From positions 1 to 46,445 of the forward strand of contig JAGXIF010000030.1 in assembly GCA_024635755.1 (NCBI GenBank): 46,445 nucleotides of DNA. The letters are read 5' to 3'. Below the pieces are notes generated by a model, which had not been told where the DNA came from, ran no database searches, and saw nothing but the letters and a program-made list of their open reading frames with translations. Below, piece by piece: positions 37,860 to 46,445 of this stretch (within the stretch, counting starts at the first letter, position 1; each line of letters opens with the position of its first letter). Position numbers and translations under genes: made by a program. This stretch comes from Halothiobacillus sp. Lineage in GTDB: Bacteria; Pseudomonadota; Gammaproteobacteria; Halothiobacillales; Halothiobacillaceae.

Positions 37860-37886
37860 TCAAGTTTTCCCGGCCCGGGTCGATAG
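37860..37886 (+). promoter_or_regulatory. Predicted sigma-28 (FliA) promoter of the second chemoreceptor
   Basis: TCAAGTTT, exactly 11 bp, GTCGATAG. It matches TAAAGTTT-N11-GCCGATAA at 13 of 16 positions and lies 81 bp before the chemoreceptor start. Confidence 0.72.
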
Positions 37887-37967
37887 AATGCATTACCCAC
37901 AGGAAACGAACGGGTATTTCCCCGTGATCAACGCATAAAACAAGACGCCCGGGGTCAGGAGGAGTAG

Positions 37968-39977
37968 ATGCTAGGTTGGCTGAATCGCTTTAGTTTGTCG
38001 CAGAAGAACATGTTCGGCTTCGGGTTGATCCTGGCCCTGATGGTCGCGATCGCGGTCTTGACCATGGTGAACATGAACAAGGTCGCCCACCAGGTCGAGG
38101 AAGTGGTCGAACGCGGCCAACCGGCCGCCTTCGCGGCTGACACCATCCGCATCCAGGTCGAGCGTGCCGTCGGCGCGTTGGGTTTTTACCTGCAGAGCAA
38201 GCGCGACGAGGACCTGGCCCGTTTCCGCGACGCCCTCGAGAAGGTCGATGCGGCTCGTGCCGAACTGGCGCACTATCGCGATTCCTCCGGCCAGGCGCTC
38301 GGCGAGCAGCTCGATGCCTTCGCCAGCACCGCCGAGAAGATCATCGAGACCTCGGACGACGAGGCGCTCAACAACCCGGGCATGCATTACGCCAACCTGC
38401 ATGCCAACCCGCTGCAGCGGGAGATTTCCGGCCTGCTGGGCCAGCTGCTCAACGCCGAGGAAAGCGCGGATGCCAGCCGCTACTCGCGTCGCCAGCTGGT
38501 GCTTGACCTAGCTCGCCTGCAGGCCGACTGGGGCAATGTCGTCGCGGGCCTGCGCGGTTTCATGTCCTTCCGCTCGCCGGCCCTCGAGGAGAACTTCAAT
38601 CTCTACGCCAGCCAAGCCCTGGAGCGGGCGGAGAAGATCAAGAACGAGTACGACTACCTGCTGACCTTTGAGCAGTTGGACTCCGTCGAGCAGCTCACCG
38701 AGAAGCTGCCGCGCTTCATCGAAGCCGCCGACGAGGCCTTCGAGATCCACAAGTCCGACAAGTGGCGCATGGATGCCTACCTGGTGCGCACCGAACTAAC
38801 ACCGATTTTCCGCGACATCGAGCAGACGGTGGAGTCCATCGTCAAGCGCGAGCGCGATCAGATCGAAGAGCGTTCGACCAGCCTGCTGGCTGCGCTCGAG
38901 TCCACCAGCAACTGGCAGATCGGTTCGGTGGTCGCCGGTATCCTGGTCGTGGGGCTGCTGGCCTGGCTGTCCGTGCTGATCATATCGCGCCCCCTCAAGG
39001 AGATCGCCTCCCGGATGCGCGACATTGCCGAGGGCGATGGCGACCTGACCCGTCGCCTGCCCGCCCAGGGCAATGACGAAATCGCCCAGGTGGGCTCGGC
39101 CTTCAATACCTTCGCCGACACGGCACAGAACCTGGTGCGCGAGGTGGCCCGTTCCTCGGCGGCGATGACGGATGCCTCCGAGAGCCTCGAGAGTGCCTCC
39201 CGCCGTGGCCGCGAGGGGGCGGCCCGAGAGGAGTCGGCCATCGACTCGCTGGTCAGTGGCATGGGGCAGACCCAGGAGGCCGCCGAGGAAGTCGCTCGCG
39301 GCGCCGAGGAGGCCAGCTCGGCCGTGCAGCAGGCCAACCGTCAGCTGCACGATGGTCTGGGGCAGGTCAACGGCAGTGCGCGCAACGCCGAGGAGCTCGA
39401 CAAGGTGCTCAGCCGGGCCGAGGGCATCGTCGCCAATCTCTCCGAGCAGTCGCAGTCGATCGGCAAGGTGCTGGACGTGATTGGCGCGATCGCCGAGCAG
39501 ACCAACCTGCTGGCACTCAATGCCGCCATCGAGGCCGCCCGTGCCGGCGAACAGGGTCGCGGCTTCGCCGTGGTCGCCGAAGAGGTGCGTTCGCTGGCCA
39601 ACCGTACCCAGGACTCCACCCGCGAGATCACCGATATCATCGCCCGGTTGCGAGAGGGCGCCGCTGAGGCGGTCAGTGCCATGGGCTCCGGCCGTGAGGT
39701 GAGCAACAAAAGCCTCGAGGCCGTCACCCAGGCCGACACCATGCTCACCGAGATCGCCTCCGCCTTCGAGCGACTCGAGGACATGAGCGCGCGCATCGCC
39801 GCGGCGGCCGAGGAGCAGACCGCGGTCTCCGGCGAAATGAAGTCCAGCATCGAGCACATGAGTGAGACCACCCGCGACAACGCCGCGGCGGCCAAGGAGA
39901 CGGCCGAGGCGGGCGATTCGGTGGCTCGTTACGCCCAGGATCTCAGCCGGCTGGTCAGCAAGTTCAATACCGGCTGA
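37968..39977 (+). CDS. Methyl-accepting chemotaxis protein
   Basis: Inner-membrane chemoreceptor of 669 residues. TM1 at about 14-36, a long periplasmic helical domain of about 280 residues, TM2 at about 316-338 ([18 protein letters not shown]), HAMP with [26 protein letters not shown], then the coiled-coil with tip [19 protein letters not shown] at about 509-527 and [13 protein letters not shown]. The long periplasmic domain resembles helical-bimodular (HBM) or nitrate/nitrite-sensor-like folds; ligand unknown. SD AGGAGGAG. Driven from a predicted sigma-28 promoter, so part of the flagellar/chemotaxis regulon. Confidence 0.94.
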   Translation: MLGWLNRFSLSQKNMFGFGLILALMVAIAVLTMVNMNKVAHQVEEVVERGQPAAFAADTIRIQVERAVGALGFYLQSKRDEDLARFRDALEKVDAARAELAHYRDSSGQALGEQLDAFASTAEKIIETSDDEALNNPGMHYANLHANPLQREISGLLGQLLNAEESADASRYSRRQLVLDLARLQADWGNVVAGLRGFMSFRSPALEENFNLYASQALERAEKIKNEYDYLLTFEQLDSVEQLTEKLPRFIEAADEAFEIHKSDKWRMDAYLVRTELTPIFRDIEQTVESIVKRERDQIEERSTSLLAALESTSNWQIGSVVAGILVVGLLAWLSVLIISRPLKEIASRMRDIAEGDGDLTRRLPAQGNDEIAQVGSAFNTFADTAQNLVREVARSSAAMTDASESLESASRRGREGAAREESAIDSLVSGMGQTQEAAEEVARGAEEASSAVQQANRQLHDGLGQVNGSARNAEELDKVLSRAEGIVANLSEQSQSIGKVLDVIGAIAEQTNLLALNAAIEAARAGEQGRGFAVVAEEVRSLANRTQDSTREITDIIARLREGAAEAVSAMGSGREVSNKSLEAVTQADTMLTEIASAFERLEDMSARIAAAAEEQTAVSGEMKSSIEHMSETTRDNAAAAKETAEAGDSVARYAQDLSRLVSKFNTG

Positions 39978-40026
39978 TGCCTGCCGTGATCGCGGCGCCG
40001 GTCGCGGCGAGGCACTGGAGAGCATG

Positions 40027-40056
40027 TTTCGCCCGGGTTGTCCCGGGCGAAATTGT
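40027..40056 (+). terminator. Terminator after the chemoreceptor gene
   Basis: 11-bp stem TTTCGCCCGGG/CCCGGGCGAAA, TTGT loop, then TTGTTT. Confidence 0.82.
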
Positions 40057-40194
40057 TTCACCCCGCCGGATCGGGTTCTCCACAGGTTGTGGTTGGGCGT
40101 AGAATGATCGAAGACGCCCTGAACGGGTCCGCACGCCGTGGTGGAGCGGGACGAGGTTTCAGTCGACGGCCGAAACGGCCAGGGAGAAATCGCC

Positions 40195-40671
40195 ATGCGC
40201 ATGACCGCTTATCTGCTCGCACTGGGGCTGCTGCTGCCGTTCTGGGGGCTGGCCGCCCTTACCTGGATCGGCTCGCCTTTCTGGGCGAGCCACGCGCTTG
40301 ACGCCCTGTCCGCCTATGCCGCCGTGATGCTGGGCTTTCTGGGCGCGATCCATTGGGGGGTGGTGATGGCGACCACGCCCGCGGAACGCGCCCTGCTGGC
40401 AGGCGATGCCCGCCACCGGCTGGCCTGGGGGGCGCTGCTGGTGCCGCTGGCCTGGATCAGCGCGATGCTCCCCTGGGCGGTCCTCTCGCTGTCCATGCTC
40501 TTTCTGCTGCTCTTGGTTTCTTGGCAGGTTGATCGTCGCTGGCTCGACAACCTGCCGGTGGGCTGGTCCTATCAGTGGCTGCGGCGCTGGTTCACCCTGC
40601 TCGCGGCCTTGGCATTGCTGGTCGCCACTTCGTCCTGGTTGCGCCCGCTGGTCGGGGGTGGCGGCGCGTGA
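40195..40671 (+). CDS. DUF3429 family membrane protein
   Basis: 158-residue membrane protein with about five hydrophobic segments. The SAYAAVMLGFLGAIHWG segment is the DUF3429 signature, as is the DRRW motif after the fourth helix. Function unknown. Start at 40195 after AGGGAG (8 bp). Its stop overlaps the GTG start of the DUF502 gene (GTGA), so the two are coupled. Confidence 0.85.
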   Translation: MRMTAYLLALGLLLPFWGLAALTWIGSPFWASHALDALSAYAAVMLGFLGAIHWGVVMATTPAERALLAGDARHRLAWGALLVPLAWISAMLPWAVLSLSMLFLLLLVSWQVDRRWLDNLPVGWSYQWLRRWFTLLAALALLVATSSWLRPLVGGGGA

Positions 40672-41420
40672 GTCGCAATCCGGAGCATGACGACGACGGC
40701 GGCAAGCCGCCCCGCGCCCGCTTCGTCACCCTGCGCCGCTGGCTGGTGGCCGGCATCCTTGTCTGGGCGCCGCTGGCGGTCACCTTCTGGGTGGTCAACG
40801 CGTTGATCTCGTTCATGGACAAGAGCATCGTGTTGTTGCCCACCGCCTATCGCCCCGAGGCGATGCTGGGCTTCGAGGTGCCTGGCGTGGGCGCGTTTTT
40901 CGCCATCGTGATCGTGCTGCTGACCGGCGCGCTGGTGGCCAATATTCTCGGCCGCAGCCTGATCCATGCTTGGGAACGGTTGCTCAACCGCATCCCGCTG
41001 GTGCGCAGCATCTACTCTGTGGTCAAGCAGGTGGTCGAGACCTTCGTTTCGCAGGATTCGCGTTCGTTCCGCGAGGTCGTGCTGGTGGAGTATCCGCGCC
41101 GCAAGGCCTGGTCGATTGCATTCGTTTCCGGCGAGCCGATCGGCGAGGTGCAGGACCGCACCGACGAGCACCTGGTCACCGTGTTCGTGCCCACCGCGCC
41201 CAACCCGACCTCGGGGTTCGTCATCATGGTGCCGCGTGCCGAGTTGATTGAGATGAACATGACCGTCGAGGAAGGGTTCCGCATGGTGATCTCGTTGGGC
41301 GTGGTCGTGCCGCCCCGGCGGGATGTTCGTGGTCGGCTGCTCGCGCCGGCCACGCCGCCCGAGCCTTATCGGGGCCGGGCGGCAAGCGGTGGCCCTGACG
41401 AGGGGCGTGCCGATCCCTGA
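40668..41420 (+). CDS. DUF502 family membrane protein
   Basis: 250 residues. Two membrane helices ([24 protein letters not shown] and [18 protein letters not shown]) followed by a soluble domain with the DUF502 hallmarks [35 protein letters not shown] and [14 protein letters not shown]. Function unknown; widespread in bacteria. GTG start at 40668 overlaps the upstream stop. aspS starts 77 bp downstream. Confidence 0.88.
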   Translation: MSRNPEHDDDGGKPPRARFVTLRRWLVAGILVWAPLAVTFWVVNALISFMDKSIVLLPTAYRPEAMLGFEVPGVGAFFAIVIVLLTGALVANILGRSLIHAWERLLNRIPLVRSIYSVVKQVVETFVSQDSRSFREVVLVEYPRRKAWSIAFVSGEPIGEVQDRTDEHLVTVFVPTAPNPTSGFVIMVPRAELIEMNMTVEEGFRMVISLGVVVPPRRDVRGRLLAPATPPEPYRGRAASGGPDEGRADP

Positions 41421-41497
41421 CCTGCCTTGCCGCGCTCGAAAAATCCCCGCGCTCGGGATACCATAGCGGGCTTTTCACCAAGACGAGTTTGAAAACA

Positions 41498-43315
41498 ATG
41501 CAGATGCGGACACACACCTGCGGACAAGTGGACACCGGATCGCTCGGCCAAGAGGTGGAACTGGTGGGCTGGGTCAACCGCCGACGGGATCACGGCGGCG
41601 TGATCTTCGTCGACCTGCGCGACCGGGATGGCCTGGTGCAGGTGGTGTTCGATCCCGACGACCCCGAGATGTTCGCGGTCGCCGAGACCTTGCGCAACGA
41701 ATTCGTCGTCCAGGTGCGTGGCCGGGTGCGTCGCCGCCCCGAGGGCACCGAGAACGCCGGTATCCGCTCCGGCGAGATTGAGGTACTCGGGCTGGCGCTG
41801 ACCGTGCTCAACCGGGCCGAGCCGCTGCCGTTCCAGCTCGACGACGAGCGCGTGGGCGAGGAACACCGCCTGCGCTATCGCTACCTCGACCTGCGTCGCC
41901 CGGAAATGCTTGAGCGGCTGCGCCTGCGTCACCGCGTGACCAGTGCCATGCGCCGCTACCTAGACGACGCCGATTTCATCGATGTCGAGACGCCGGTACT
42001 TACCAAGGCGACCCCCGAGGGCGCGCGTGACTACCTGGTGCCCTCGCGCACTCATCCGGGCGAGTTCTTCGCCCTGCCGCAGTCGCCGCAGCTGTTCAAG
42101 CAATTGCTGATGGTCTCGGGCATCGAGCGCTACTACCAGATCGTCAAGTGCTTCCGGGACGAGGATCTGCGCGCCGATCGTCAGCCGGAGTTCACCCAGC
42201 TCGACCTGGAAATGAGTTTCGCCGACGAGGAGACCGTCATGGACCTCATCGAGGACATGATGCGGCACCTGTTCATCGAGGCGGTCGAGGTGGCCCTCCC
42301 GGACCCGCTGCCGCGACTGACCTGGCATGAAGCCATGCGCCGTTTCGGCTCGGACAAGCCGGACCTGCGCATCCCGCTGGAGCTGGTCGACGTGGCCGAC
42401 CTGGTCAAGGATGTCGACTTCAAGGTCTTTTCCGGGCCGGCCAACGACCCGCGCGGCCGGGTCGCTGCCCTGCACGTGCCGCAAGGCGGCAAGATGCCGC
42501 GTAGCCAGATCGATGACTACACCAAGTATGTCTCGATCTTCGGCGCCCGCGGGCTGGCCTACATCAAGGTCAACGATGTCGCGAAGGGGCGCGAAGGGCT
42601 GCAGTCGCCCATCCTCAAGTTCCTTACCGACGAGGCGATTGCCGGCATCCTCGAACGGACCGGCGCGAACGATGGCGACCTGATCTTCTTTGGTGCCGAC
42701 AAGGCCAAGGTCGTCAACGAGGCACTGGGTGCCTTGCGCGTGCGCCTGGGGCACGATCTCGACATGGTCGAGCACGGCTTTCAGGCCCTGTGGGTCGTGG
42801 ATTTCCCGATGTTCGAGTACGACGAGAAGGACGGCCGCAATTACGCGCTGCACCATCCCTTCACCGCGCCGCACCCGGAGGATATCGAGTGCCTCGAGTC
42901 CGATCCGGGGTCGGTTCGCTCGCGCGCCTACGATTTCGTCCTCAACGGCTTCGAGCTGGGCGGCGGGTCGGTGCGTATCCACGATTCGGACCTTCAGCAG
43001 CGGGTCTTCACCCAGCTGGGCATCGACAAGACCGAGGCACAGCAGAAGTTCGGCTTTCTGCTGGACGCGCTCAAGTACGGTGCGCCGCCGATGGCCGGCG
43101 TGGCCTTCGGCCTGGACCGGATCGCCATGCTGATGAGCGGCTCGACCTCCATCCGTGACGTCATCGCCTTCCCCAAGACCCAGTCGGCCGCCTGCCCGTT
43201 GACCGACGCGCCGGGCGAAGTCGACCCGGCCGCCCTGCGGGAGCTCTCCATCCGGTTGCGCCTGCCGCCGGCGCCGGCCGCCCAAGGTGGTGGCGAGGGT
43301 GGCGACAAGGGCTAA
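41498..43315 (+). CDS. aspS: Aspartyl-tRNA synthetase, probably non-discriminating
   Basis: Class IIb synthetase, 605 residues, E. coli-like layout: OB-fold anticodon domain (1-110), catalytic core with [17 protein letters not shown] (motif 2), the GAD insertion domain, and GLDRIAMLM (motif 3). In the anticodon domain RRRDHGG carries His32 where E. coli has Leu; that His marks non-discriminating enzymes such as P. aeruginosa AspRS, which also charge tRNA-Asn. The cell would then make Asn-tRNA with GatCAB. ATG 41498 is chosen; 41504 is possible. Confidence 0.96.
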   Translation: MQMRTHTCGQVDTGSLGQEVELVGWVNRRRDHGGVIFVDLRDRDGLVQVVFDPDDPEMFAVAETLRNEFVVQVRGRVRRRPEGTENAGIRSGEIEVLGLALTVLNRAEPLPFQLDDERVGEEHRLRYRYLDLRRPEMLERLRLRHRVTSAMRRYLDDADFIDVETPVLTKATPEGARDYLVPSRTHPGEFFALPQSPQLFKQLLMVSGIERYYQIVKCFRDEDLRADRQPEFTQLDLEMSFADEETVMDLIEDMMRHLFIEAVEVALPDPLPRLTWHEAMRRFGSDKPDLRIPLELVDVADLVKDVDFKVFSGPANDPRGRVAALHVPQGGKMPRSQIDDYTKYVSIFGARGLAYIKVNDVAKGREGLQSPILKFLTDEAIAGILERTGANDGDLIFFGADKAKVVNEALGALRVRLGHDLDMVEHGFQALWVVDFPMFEYDEKDGRNYALHHPFTAPHPEDIECLESDPGSVRSRAYDFVLNGFELGGGSVRIHDSDLQQRVFTQLGIDKTEAQQKFGFLLDALKYGAPPMAGVAFGLDRIAMLMSGSTSIRDVIAFPKTQSAACPLTDAPGEVDPAALRELSIRLRLPPAPAAQGGGEGGDKG

Positions 43316-43420
43316 CGAGAGGTCTTTGCAAACGGCGTACTCGTCCATACACATGGATGACATTGCCTTGTTTGTCCGCCGCCGGGCGCGCCCGGTGAGT
43401 CGTCCTGCCCAGGAGACCGT

Positions 43421-44527
43421 ATGACTGCTGACGTCCAATCCGATCGCGCCGCGCGCGAGATCCCTGTCGCCCTCGAGCCCGAGATCGCCCGCATTGCGCT
43501 GGCCTCCAAGCCGGCAGCGCCCGTGACCGACGCCGAGCGCGAGGCGCTGCGGTCCGAAATCAAGACACTGCTCGCCGAGCAGGACGCGGTGATGGTGGTC
43601 CACTATTACGTCGACGAGGACCTGCAGAAGCTGGCTGACGAGACCGGTGGCCGGGTGTCCGATTCGCTCGACATGGCCGCCTTCGGCGCCGAGCACGCGG
43701 CCCAGACCCTGGTGGTCTGCGGGGTACGCTTCATGGGCGAGACCGCCAAGATCTTGAGCCCGGAAAAGCGCGTGCTGATGCCCGAGCTGCATGCCGAGTG
43801 CTCGCTGGATCTCGGCTGTCCCCCCGAGGAGTTCATTGCGTTCTGCGATGCGCACCCCGATCGCACGGTGGTGGTCTACGCCAATACCTCGGCTGAGGTG
43901 AAGGCGCGTGCCGACTGGGTAGTGACCAGTTCGAACGCCGTGGAGATCGTCACGCATCTCAAGGAGCGTGGCGAGAAGATCCTCTGGGCGCCGGACAAGC
44001 ATCTCGGCCGTTACATCCGCGACAAGACTGGCGCGGACATGCTGCTCTGGGAAGGCTCCTGCGTGGTCCACGACGAGTTCCGCGCCGACGCGCTGGCTGA
44101 GCTCAAGGCCAAGCACCCGGAGGCGGCGATCCTGGTCCACCCGGAGTCCCCCGAGGCGGTGGTCGACATGGCCGATCGGGTCGGCTCGACCTCGCAGTTG
44201 ATCAAGGCCGCCCAGGAGCTCGACAATCCCACGCTGATCGTGGCCACCGACCGTGGCATCTTTCACAAGATGGCCGAGGCCGCGCCGGGCAAGCTGCTGA
44301 TCGAGGCGCCCACCGGCGGCCGATCGGCCACCTGCGTCTCCTGCGCGCACTGCCCATGGATGGCGATGAACGGCCTGGTCAGCGTGCGCGATGCCCTCAA
44401 GCACCCCCAGGGTCACGAGATCACGGTCGACCCCGCGATCCGCGTCAAGGCGGTCGAGTCGATCCAGCGCATGCTGGATTTCTCACGTAGCCGGGGCATC
44501 GTCACTCAAGGCAACAACGACGCCTGA
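43421..44527 (+). CDS. nadA: Quinolinate synthase
   Basis: [4Fe-4S] enzyme that condenses iminoaspartate with dihydroxyacetone phosphate in NAD synthesis. 368 residues. Cluster cysteines are Cys127 (ECSLDLGC region), Cys214 ([10 protein letters not shown]) and Cys311 in CVSCAHC, the CxxCxxC end typical of the proteobacterial type. [15 protein letters not shown] is the N-terminal substrate motif. SD AGGAG 6 bp before the ATG. A terminator follows; nadB and nadC are not nearby. Confidence 0.97.
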   Translation: MTADVQSDRAAREIPVALEPEIARIALASKPAAPVTDAEREALRSEIKTLLAEQDAVMVVHYYVDEDLQKLADETGGRVSDSLDMAAFGAEHAAQTLVVCGVRFMGETAKILSPEKRVLMPELHAECSLDLGCPPEEFIAFCDAHPDRTVVVYANTSAEVKARADWVVTSSNAVEIVTHLKERGEKILWAPDKHLGRYIRDKTGADMLLWEGSCVVHDEFRADALAELKAKHPEAAILVHPESPEAVVDMADRVGSTSQLIKAAQELDNPTLIVATDRGIFHKMAEAAPGKLLIEAPTGGRSATCVSCAHCPWMAMNGLVSVRDALKHPQGHEITVDPAIRVKAVESIQRMLDFSRSRGIVTQGNNDA

Positions 44528-44552
44528 CCCCCCCCATTCCTCTCCTGTCTTG

Positions 44553-44579
44553 AAAGGCCCGTCCTGCGACGGGCCTTTT
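44553..44579 (+). terminator. Terminator after nadA
   Basis: AAGGCCCGTC pairs with GACGGGCCTT over CTGC, followed by TTTTG. Confidence 0.9.
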
Positions 44580-44626
44580 GCGGTTTTCGGGCGGATGGGT
44601 TGGATGCGGGCGACCGTATCTGCCTG

Positions 44627-44640
44627 TTTTCTTAAGAAAA
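44627..44640. promoter_or_regulatory. 14-bp perfect palindrome upstream of the DsrE-like gene
   Basis: TTTTCTTAAGAAAA, in an AT-rich 150-bp stretch. Possible operator; regulator unknown. Confidence 0.4.
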
Positions 44641-44682
44641 GAGTTGTGCATATTCGCAAGTGCTTTGATTCATGGATGTGCT

Positions 44683-44710
44683 CACGGAATAAAAATATTC
44701 GACTTCCGTG
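44683..44710. promoter_or_regulatory. 7-bp inverted repeat upstream of the DsrE-like gene
   Basis: CACGGAA and TTCCGTG around a 14-bp AT-rich centre containing AATAAAAATATT, 60 bp before the start. It could overlap the -10/-35 region. Confidence 0.4.
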
Positions 44711-44770
44711 CTCGGGTATTGCGGGCGTAGGCTGATCGCGTTGTTTCAAACCCGTTGAGGAGAAAGACTT

Positions 44771-45217
44771 ATGAAGAAACTGTTCGCGATGCTGGCACTG
44801 GTTGTCGCCGCCCCGCTGATGCTGCAATCCAATGCGGCCCTGGCCGAGGAGACCGAGAAGACCAAGCAGGTGGTCTATCACTTCAACAAGGCCGACATGA
44901 ACACCATCAAGGCGGGGCTGCGCAACGCGACCAACCACGTCAATTCTCCCTCCGGCCCCGAGACCGAGATTGAGATCGTGGTCCACGGTGGCGGCATCGC
45001 CATGATGACCGAGGCGCGCGAGGATCCGCAGCTCGCGGCGGCCATCGACAATCTCAAGGCCCACGGCGTCGAGTTCAAGGTCTGTGCCAACACCTTGCGT
45101 GGCAAGGGTCTCGAGGTGAGCGATCTCTACTACACCGAGGAGTCGGATATCGTTGCGTCGGGCGTCGCCTACCTCGCCGACCAGCAGATGGACGGCTGGG
45201 CCTACATCCATCCGTAA
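44771..45217 (+). CDS. Exported DsrE/DsrF-like protein
   Basis: 148 residues: signal peptide (KKLFAMLALVVAAPLMLQSNAALA) and a DsrE-fold domain (QVVYHFNKADMNTIKAGLRNATNH, EIEIVVHGGGIAMM, FKVCANTL, WAYIHP). The Cys in FKVCANTLRG corresponds to the sulfur-carrying cysteine in this periplasmic DsrE-like group. In a sulfide oxidiser, a role in sulfur transfer or persulfide handling in the periplasm is plausible, but the substrate is not proven. SD GAGGAGA. Monocistronic, with an AT-rich upstream region with two palindromes and a strong terminator. Confidence 0.88.
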   Translation: MKKLFAMLALVVAAPLMLQSNAALAEETEKTKQVVYHFNKADMNTIKAGLRNATNHVNSPSGPETEIEIVVHGGGIAMMTEAREDPQLAAAIDNLKAHGVEFKVCANTLRGKGLEVSDLYYTEESDIVASGVAYLADQQMDGWAYIHP

Positions 45218-45269
45218 GCGGTCCGTTTAGCCAGGCGTCCCGTTCGGGACGCGGCTGGCGAGCGGTACC

Positions 45270-45297
45270 AACCCGGGGCATCCCCGGGTTTTTTTGT
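45270..45297 (+). terminator. Terminator after the DsrE-like gene
   Basis: AACCCGGGG/CCCCGGGTT, CAT loop, followed by seven Ts. Confidence 0.93.
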
Positions 45298-45467
45298 GTT
45301 TGTGTGAGGCCGCGTGCCGGCTTCGGTCTGCTTGCTTGCACCGGCGTATGCCCGGCGAAAGCGCTGCCTTCAGTAGGCCTGCGGTCCCGCCCATGTCCTC
45401 GGTTCGGGATTCGCCCGCTGGAGGGAATAGCGTCTATCATGCGGGCTGGTTCCCAACGAGCGTCTCG

Positions 45468-46445
45468 ATGCACGACACGATTCTCCTTTCCCTGACCGCG
45501 ATCGTGGTGCTGGGTATTGCCGCCCAGTGGCTCGCCTGGCGGGTGAAGGTGCCGGCGATCCTGTTCCTGTTGCTGATCGGCATCGCGCTCGGTCCGATCT
45601 TCGGCGTGCTCAATCCCGACGAGTTGTTCGGTGACCTGCTGTTCCCGATCGTCTCGCTCGCCGTCGGCGTGATCCTGTTCGAGGGCAGCCTGACCCTGCG
45701 CTTTCGGGAAATACAGGGCGTCTCCTCGACCATCATTCGGATGGTCTCGCTGGGGGCGATGATCTCCTGGGGGGTGGCGGCCACCGCAGCACACTGGTTT
45801 GTCGGGCTGGGCTGGCCGATCGCGTTCCTGTTCGGGGCGCTGGTGGTAGTCACGGGGCCGACGGTGATCGCACCCTTGCTGCGCATCGTTCGTCCCAGTC
45901 CGCGGGTCAGCAAGATCCTGCGCTGGGAGGCGATCATCATCGACCCGATTGGCGCCCTGATGGCCGTGCTTGTCTACGAGTTCATCGTGACCCAGTCGCA
46001 GAGCGGGGCAGCGGGACTCGGCGGCGTGGTGTTGCCGTTCCTTGAGCTGGTCGGACTCGGGGTGGTGTTGGGCGCGGCCGGCGGTTGGCTGCTCGGCCAG
46101 TTGCTGGTGCGCCATGCCCTGCCGGACTACCTGATCAACGTGACCGTGCTGGCCGCGGTGCTCGCCGTCTTCACCATGTCCAACGTGCTCGCCGAGGAGT
46201 CGGGGTTGCTGGCGGTGACCGTGATGGGCATCTGGCTGGCCAACATGCGCGGCGTGCCTCTCGACGACATCCTGCATTTCAAGGAAACCCTGAGCATCCT
46301 GTTTATCTCCGGGCTGTTCATCCTGCTCGCGGCCCGCATCGATCCGGCCACCCTGAGCCAGGTGGGCTTCGGGGCGCTGCTGGTGCTCGCGGCGATCGTG
46401 TTTGTCGCCCAGCCGTTGAAGGTCTGGTTGTCGGCGATCGGCAGC
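45468..46445 (+). CDS. Cation/proton antiporter, CPA1 type (3' partial)
   Basis: Open to the window edge: 326 codons. Starts MHDTILLSLTAIVVLGIAAQ and shows ten or so hydrophobic helices with the antiporter signatures VPAILFLLLIGIALGP, LAVGVILFEGSLTLRF, VVVTGPTVIAPLLR and WEAIIIDPIGALMAVLVYE. This matches sodium or potassium:proton antiporters of the NhaP/CPA1 superfamily, many of which carry a C-terminal TrkA domain, here outside the window. It would serve pH and salt homeostasis in a halophilic or alkaliphilic cell. SD weak. No terminator or other gene lies in 45298-45467. Confidence 0.85.
   Translation, partial: MHDTILLSLTAIVVLGIAAQWLAWRVKVPAILFLLLIGIALGPIFGVLNPDELFGDLLFPIVSLAVGVILFEGSLTLRFREIQGVSSTIIRMVSLGAMISWGVAATAAHWFVGLGWPIAFLFGALVVVTGPTVIAPLLRIVRPSPRVSKILRWEAIIIDPIGALMAVLVYEFIVTQSQSGAAGLGGVVLPFLELVGLGVVLGAAGGWLLGQLLVRHALPDYLINVTVLAAVLAVFTMSNVLAEESGLLAVTVMGIWLANMRGVPLDDILHFKETLSILFISGLFILLAARIDPATLSQVGFGALLVLAAIVFVAQPLKVWLSAIGS

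Noticed and set aside
41960..44416. 818-codon open frame antisense to aspS and nadA
   Set aside because: It spans two unrelated intact plus-strand genes and their gap, has no start context and low-complexity composition.
44528..44535. Run of eight C after the nadA stop as a phase-variable tract
   Set aside because: It lies between the stop codon and the terminator, so slippage would not change any protein or clear promoter spacing.
45075..46277. 400-codon minus-strand frame over the antiporter gene
   Set aside because: The plus strand reads as a clear membrane antiporter open to the window end; the antisense product is His/Gln/Arg-rich and domain-free.

Overview
The window looks like a chromosomal segment of a GC-rich, sulfur-oxidising gammaproteobacterium. 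It encodes flavocytochrome c sulfide dehydrogenase (FccA/FccB), an exported DsrE-type sulfur-relay protein, type IV pilins, two chemoreceptors and gammaproteobacterial gene orders (ileS-lspA-fkpB-ispH and hisBHAFIE-tatABC). A Guyparkeria/Halothiobacillus-like or related chemolithotroph is my inference from gene content; no search was run. No phage, plasmid origin, CRISPR array or rRNA was seen.

Layout. 1-1740: 3' part of fccA, then fccB and a strong terminator. 1750-2843: a REP-like inverted pair and a minus-strand inositol-monophosphatase-family gene. 2900-8230: a visibly less GC-rich type IV pilus block, with minus-strand fimT-pilW-pilX-pilV-like and a divergent major-pilin-like gene behind a predicted sigma-54 promoter. 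8437-13434: ileS-lspA-fkpB-ispH, with a second REP-like pair in the ileS-lspA gap. 13500-14750: DUF3817 protein, ArsR-type repressor, CsbD protein. 14789-16560: glnA with a predicted sigma-54 promoter and two NtrC-like sites 31 bp apart. 16535-19816: a possible Fur-controlled broken small gene, an SDR, a membrane-anchored protein and a frameshifted His-rich outer-membrane protein. 19919-21636: chemoreceptor. 21657-28880 (minus): hisBHAFIE-tatABC-gpmI. 29132-29207: tRNA-Phe.

29359-34347: ThpR-like RNA phosphodiesterase, YbiI-like zinc finger, a MITE-like element, a luciferase-like monooxygenase, dinB, a ZIP transporter and a Sel1-repeat protein. 34438-36759 (minus): SDR and cardiolipin synthase. 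36880-39977: Bax-inhibitor-1 family protein, a 60-residue membrane protein and a second chemoreceptor behind a predicted sigma-28 promoter. 40195-45217: DUF3429 and DUF502 proteins, aspS, nadA and the DsrE-like protein. 45468-end: 5' part of a cation/proton antiporter.

Connections. FccB carries a Tat signal and the whole Tat translocase is encoded here behind the histidine genes. FccAB and the DsrE-like protein fit periplasmic sulfide/sulfur chemistry. Three alternative-sigma promoters (sigma-54 for pilE and glnA, sigma-28 for a chemoreceptor) were read directly from sequence. I see no clearly new defence or mobile system. The most unusual items are the oversized minor pilins without an adjacent pilY1, a 31-bp tandem duplication that rebuilt the pilW stop codon, the frameshifted His-rich outer-membrane gene, the MITE-like element that supplies a stop codon, and the Fur-box-preceded broken ORF.
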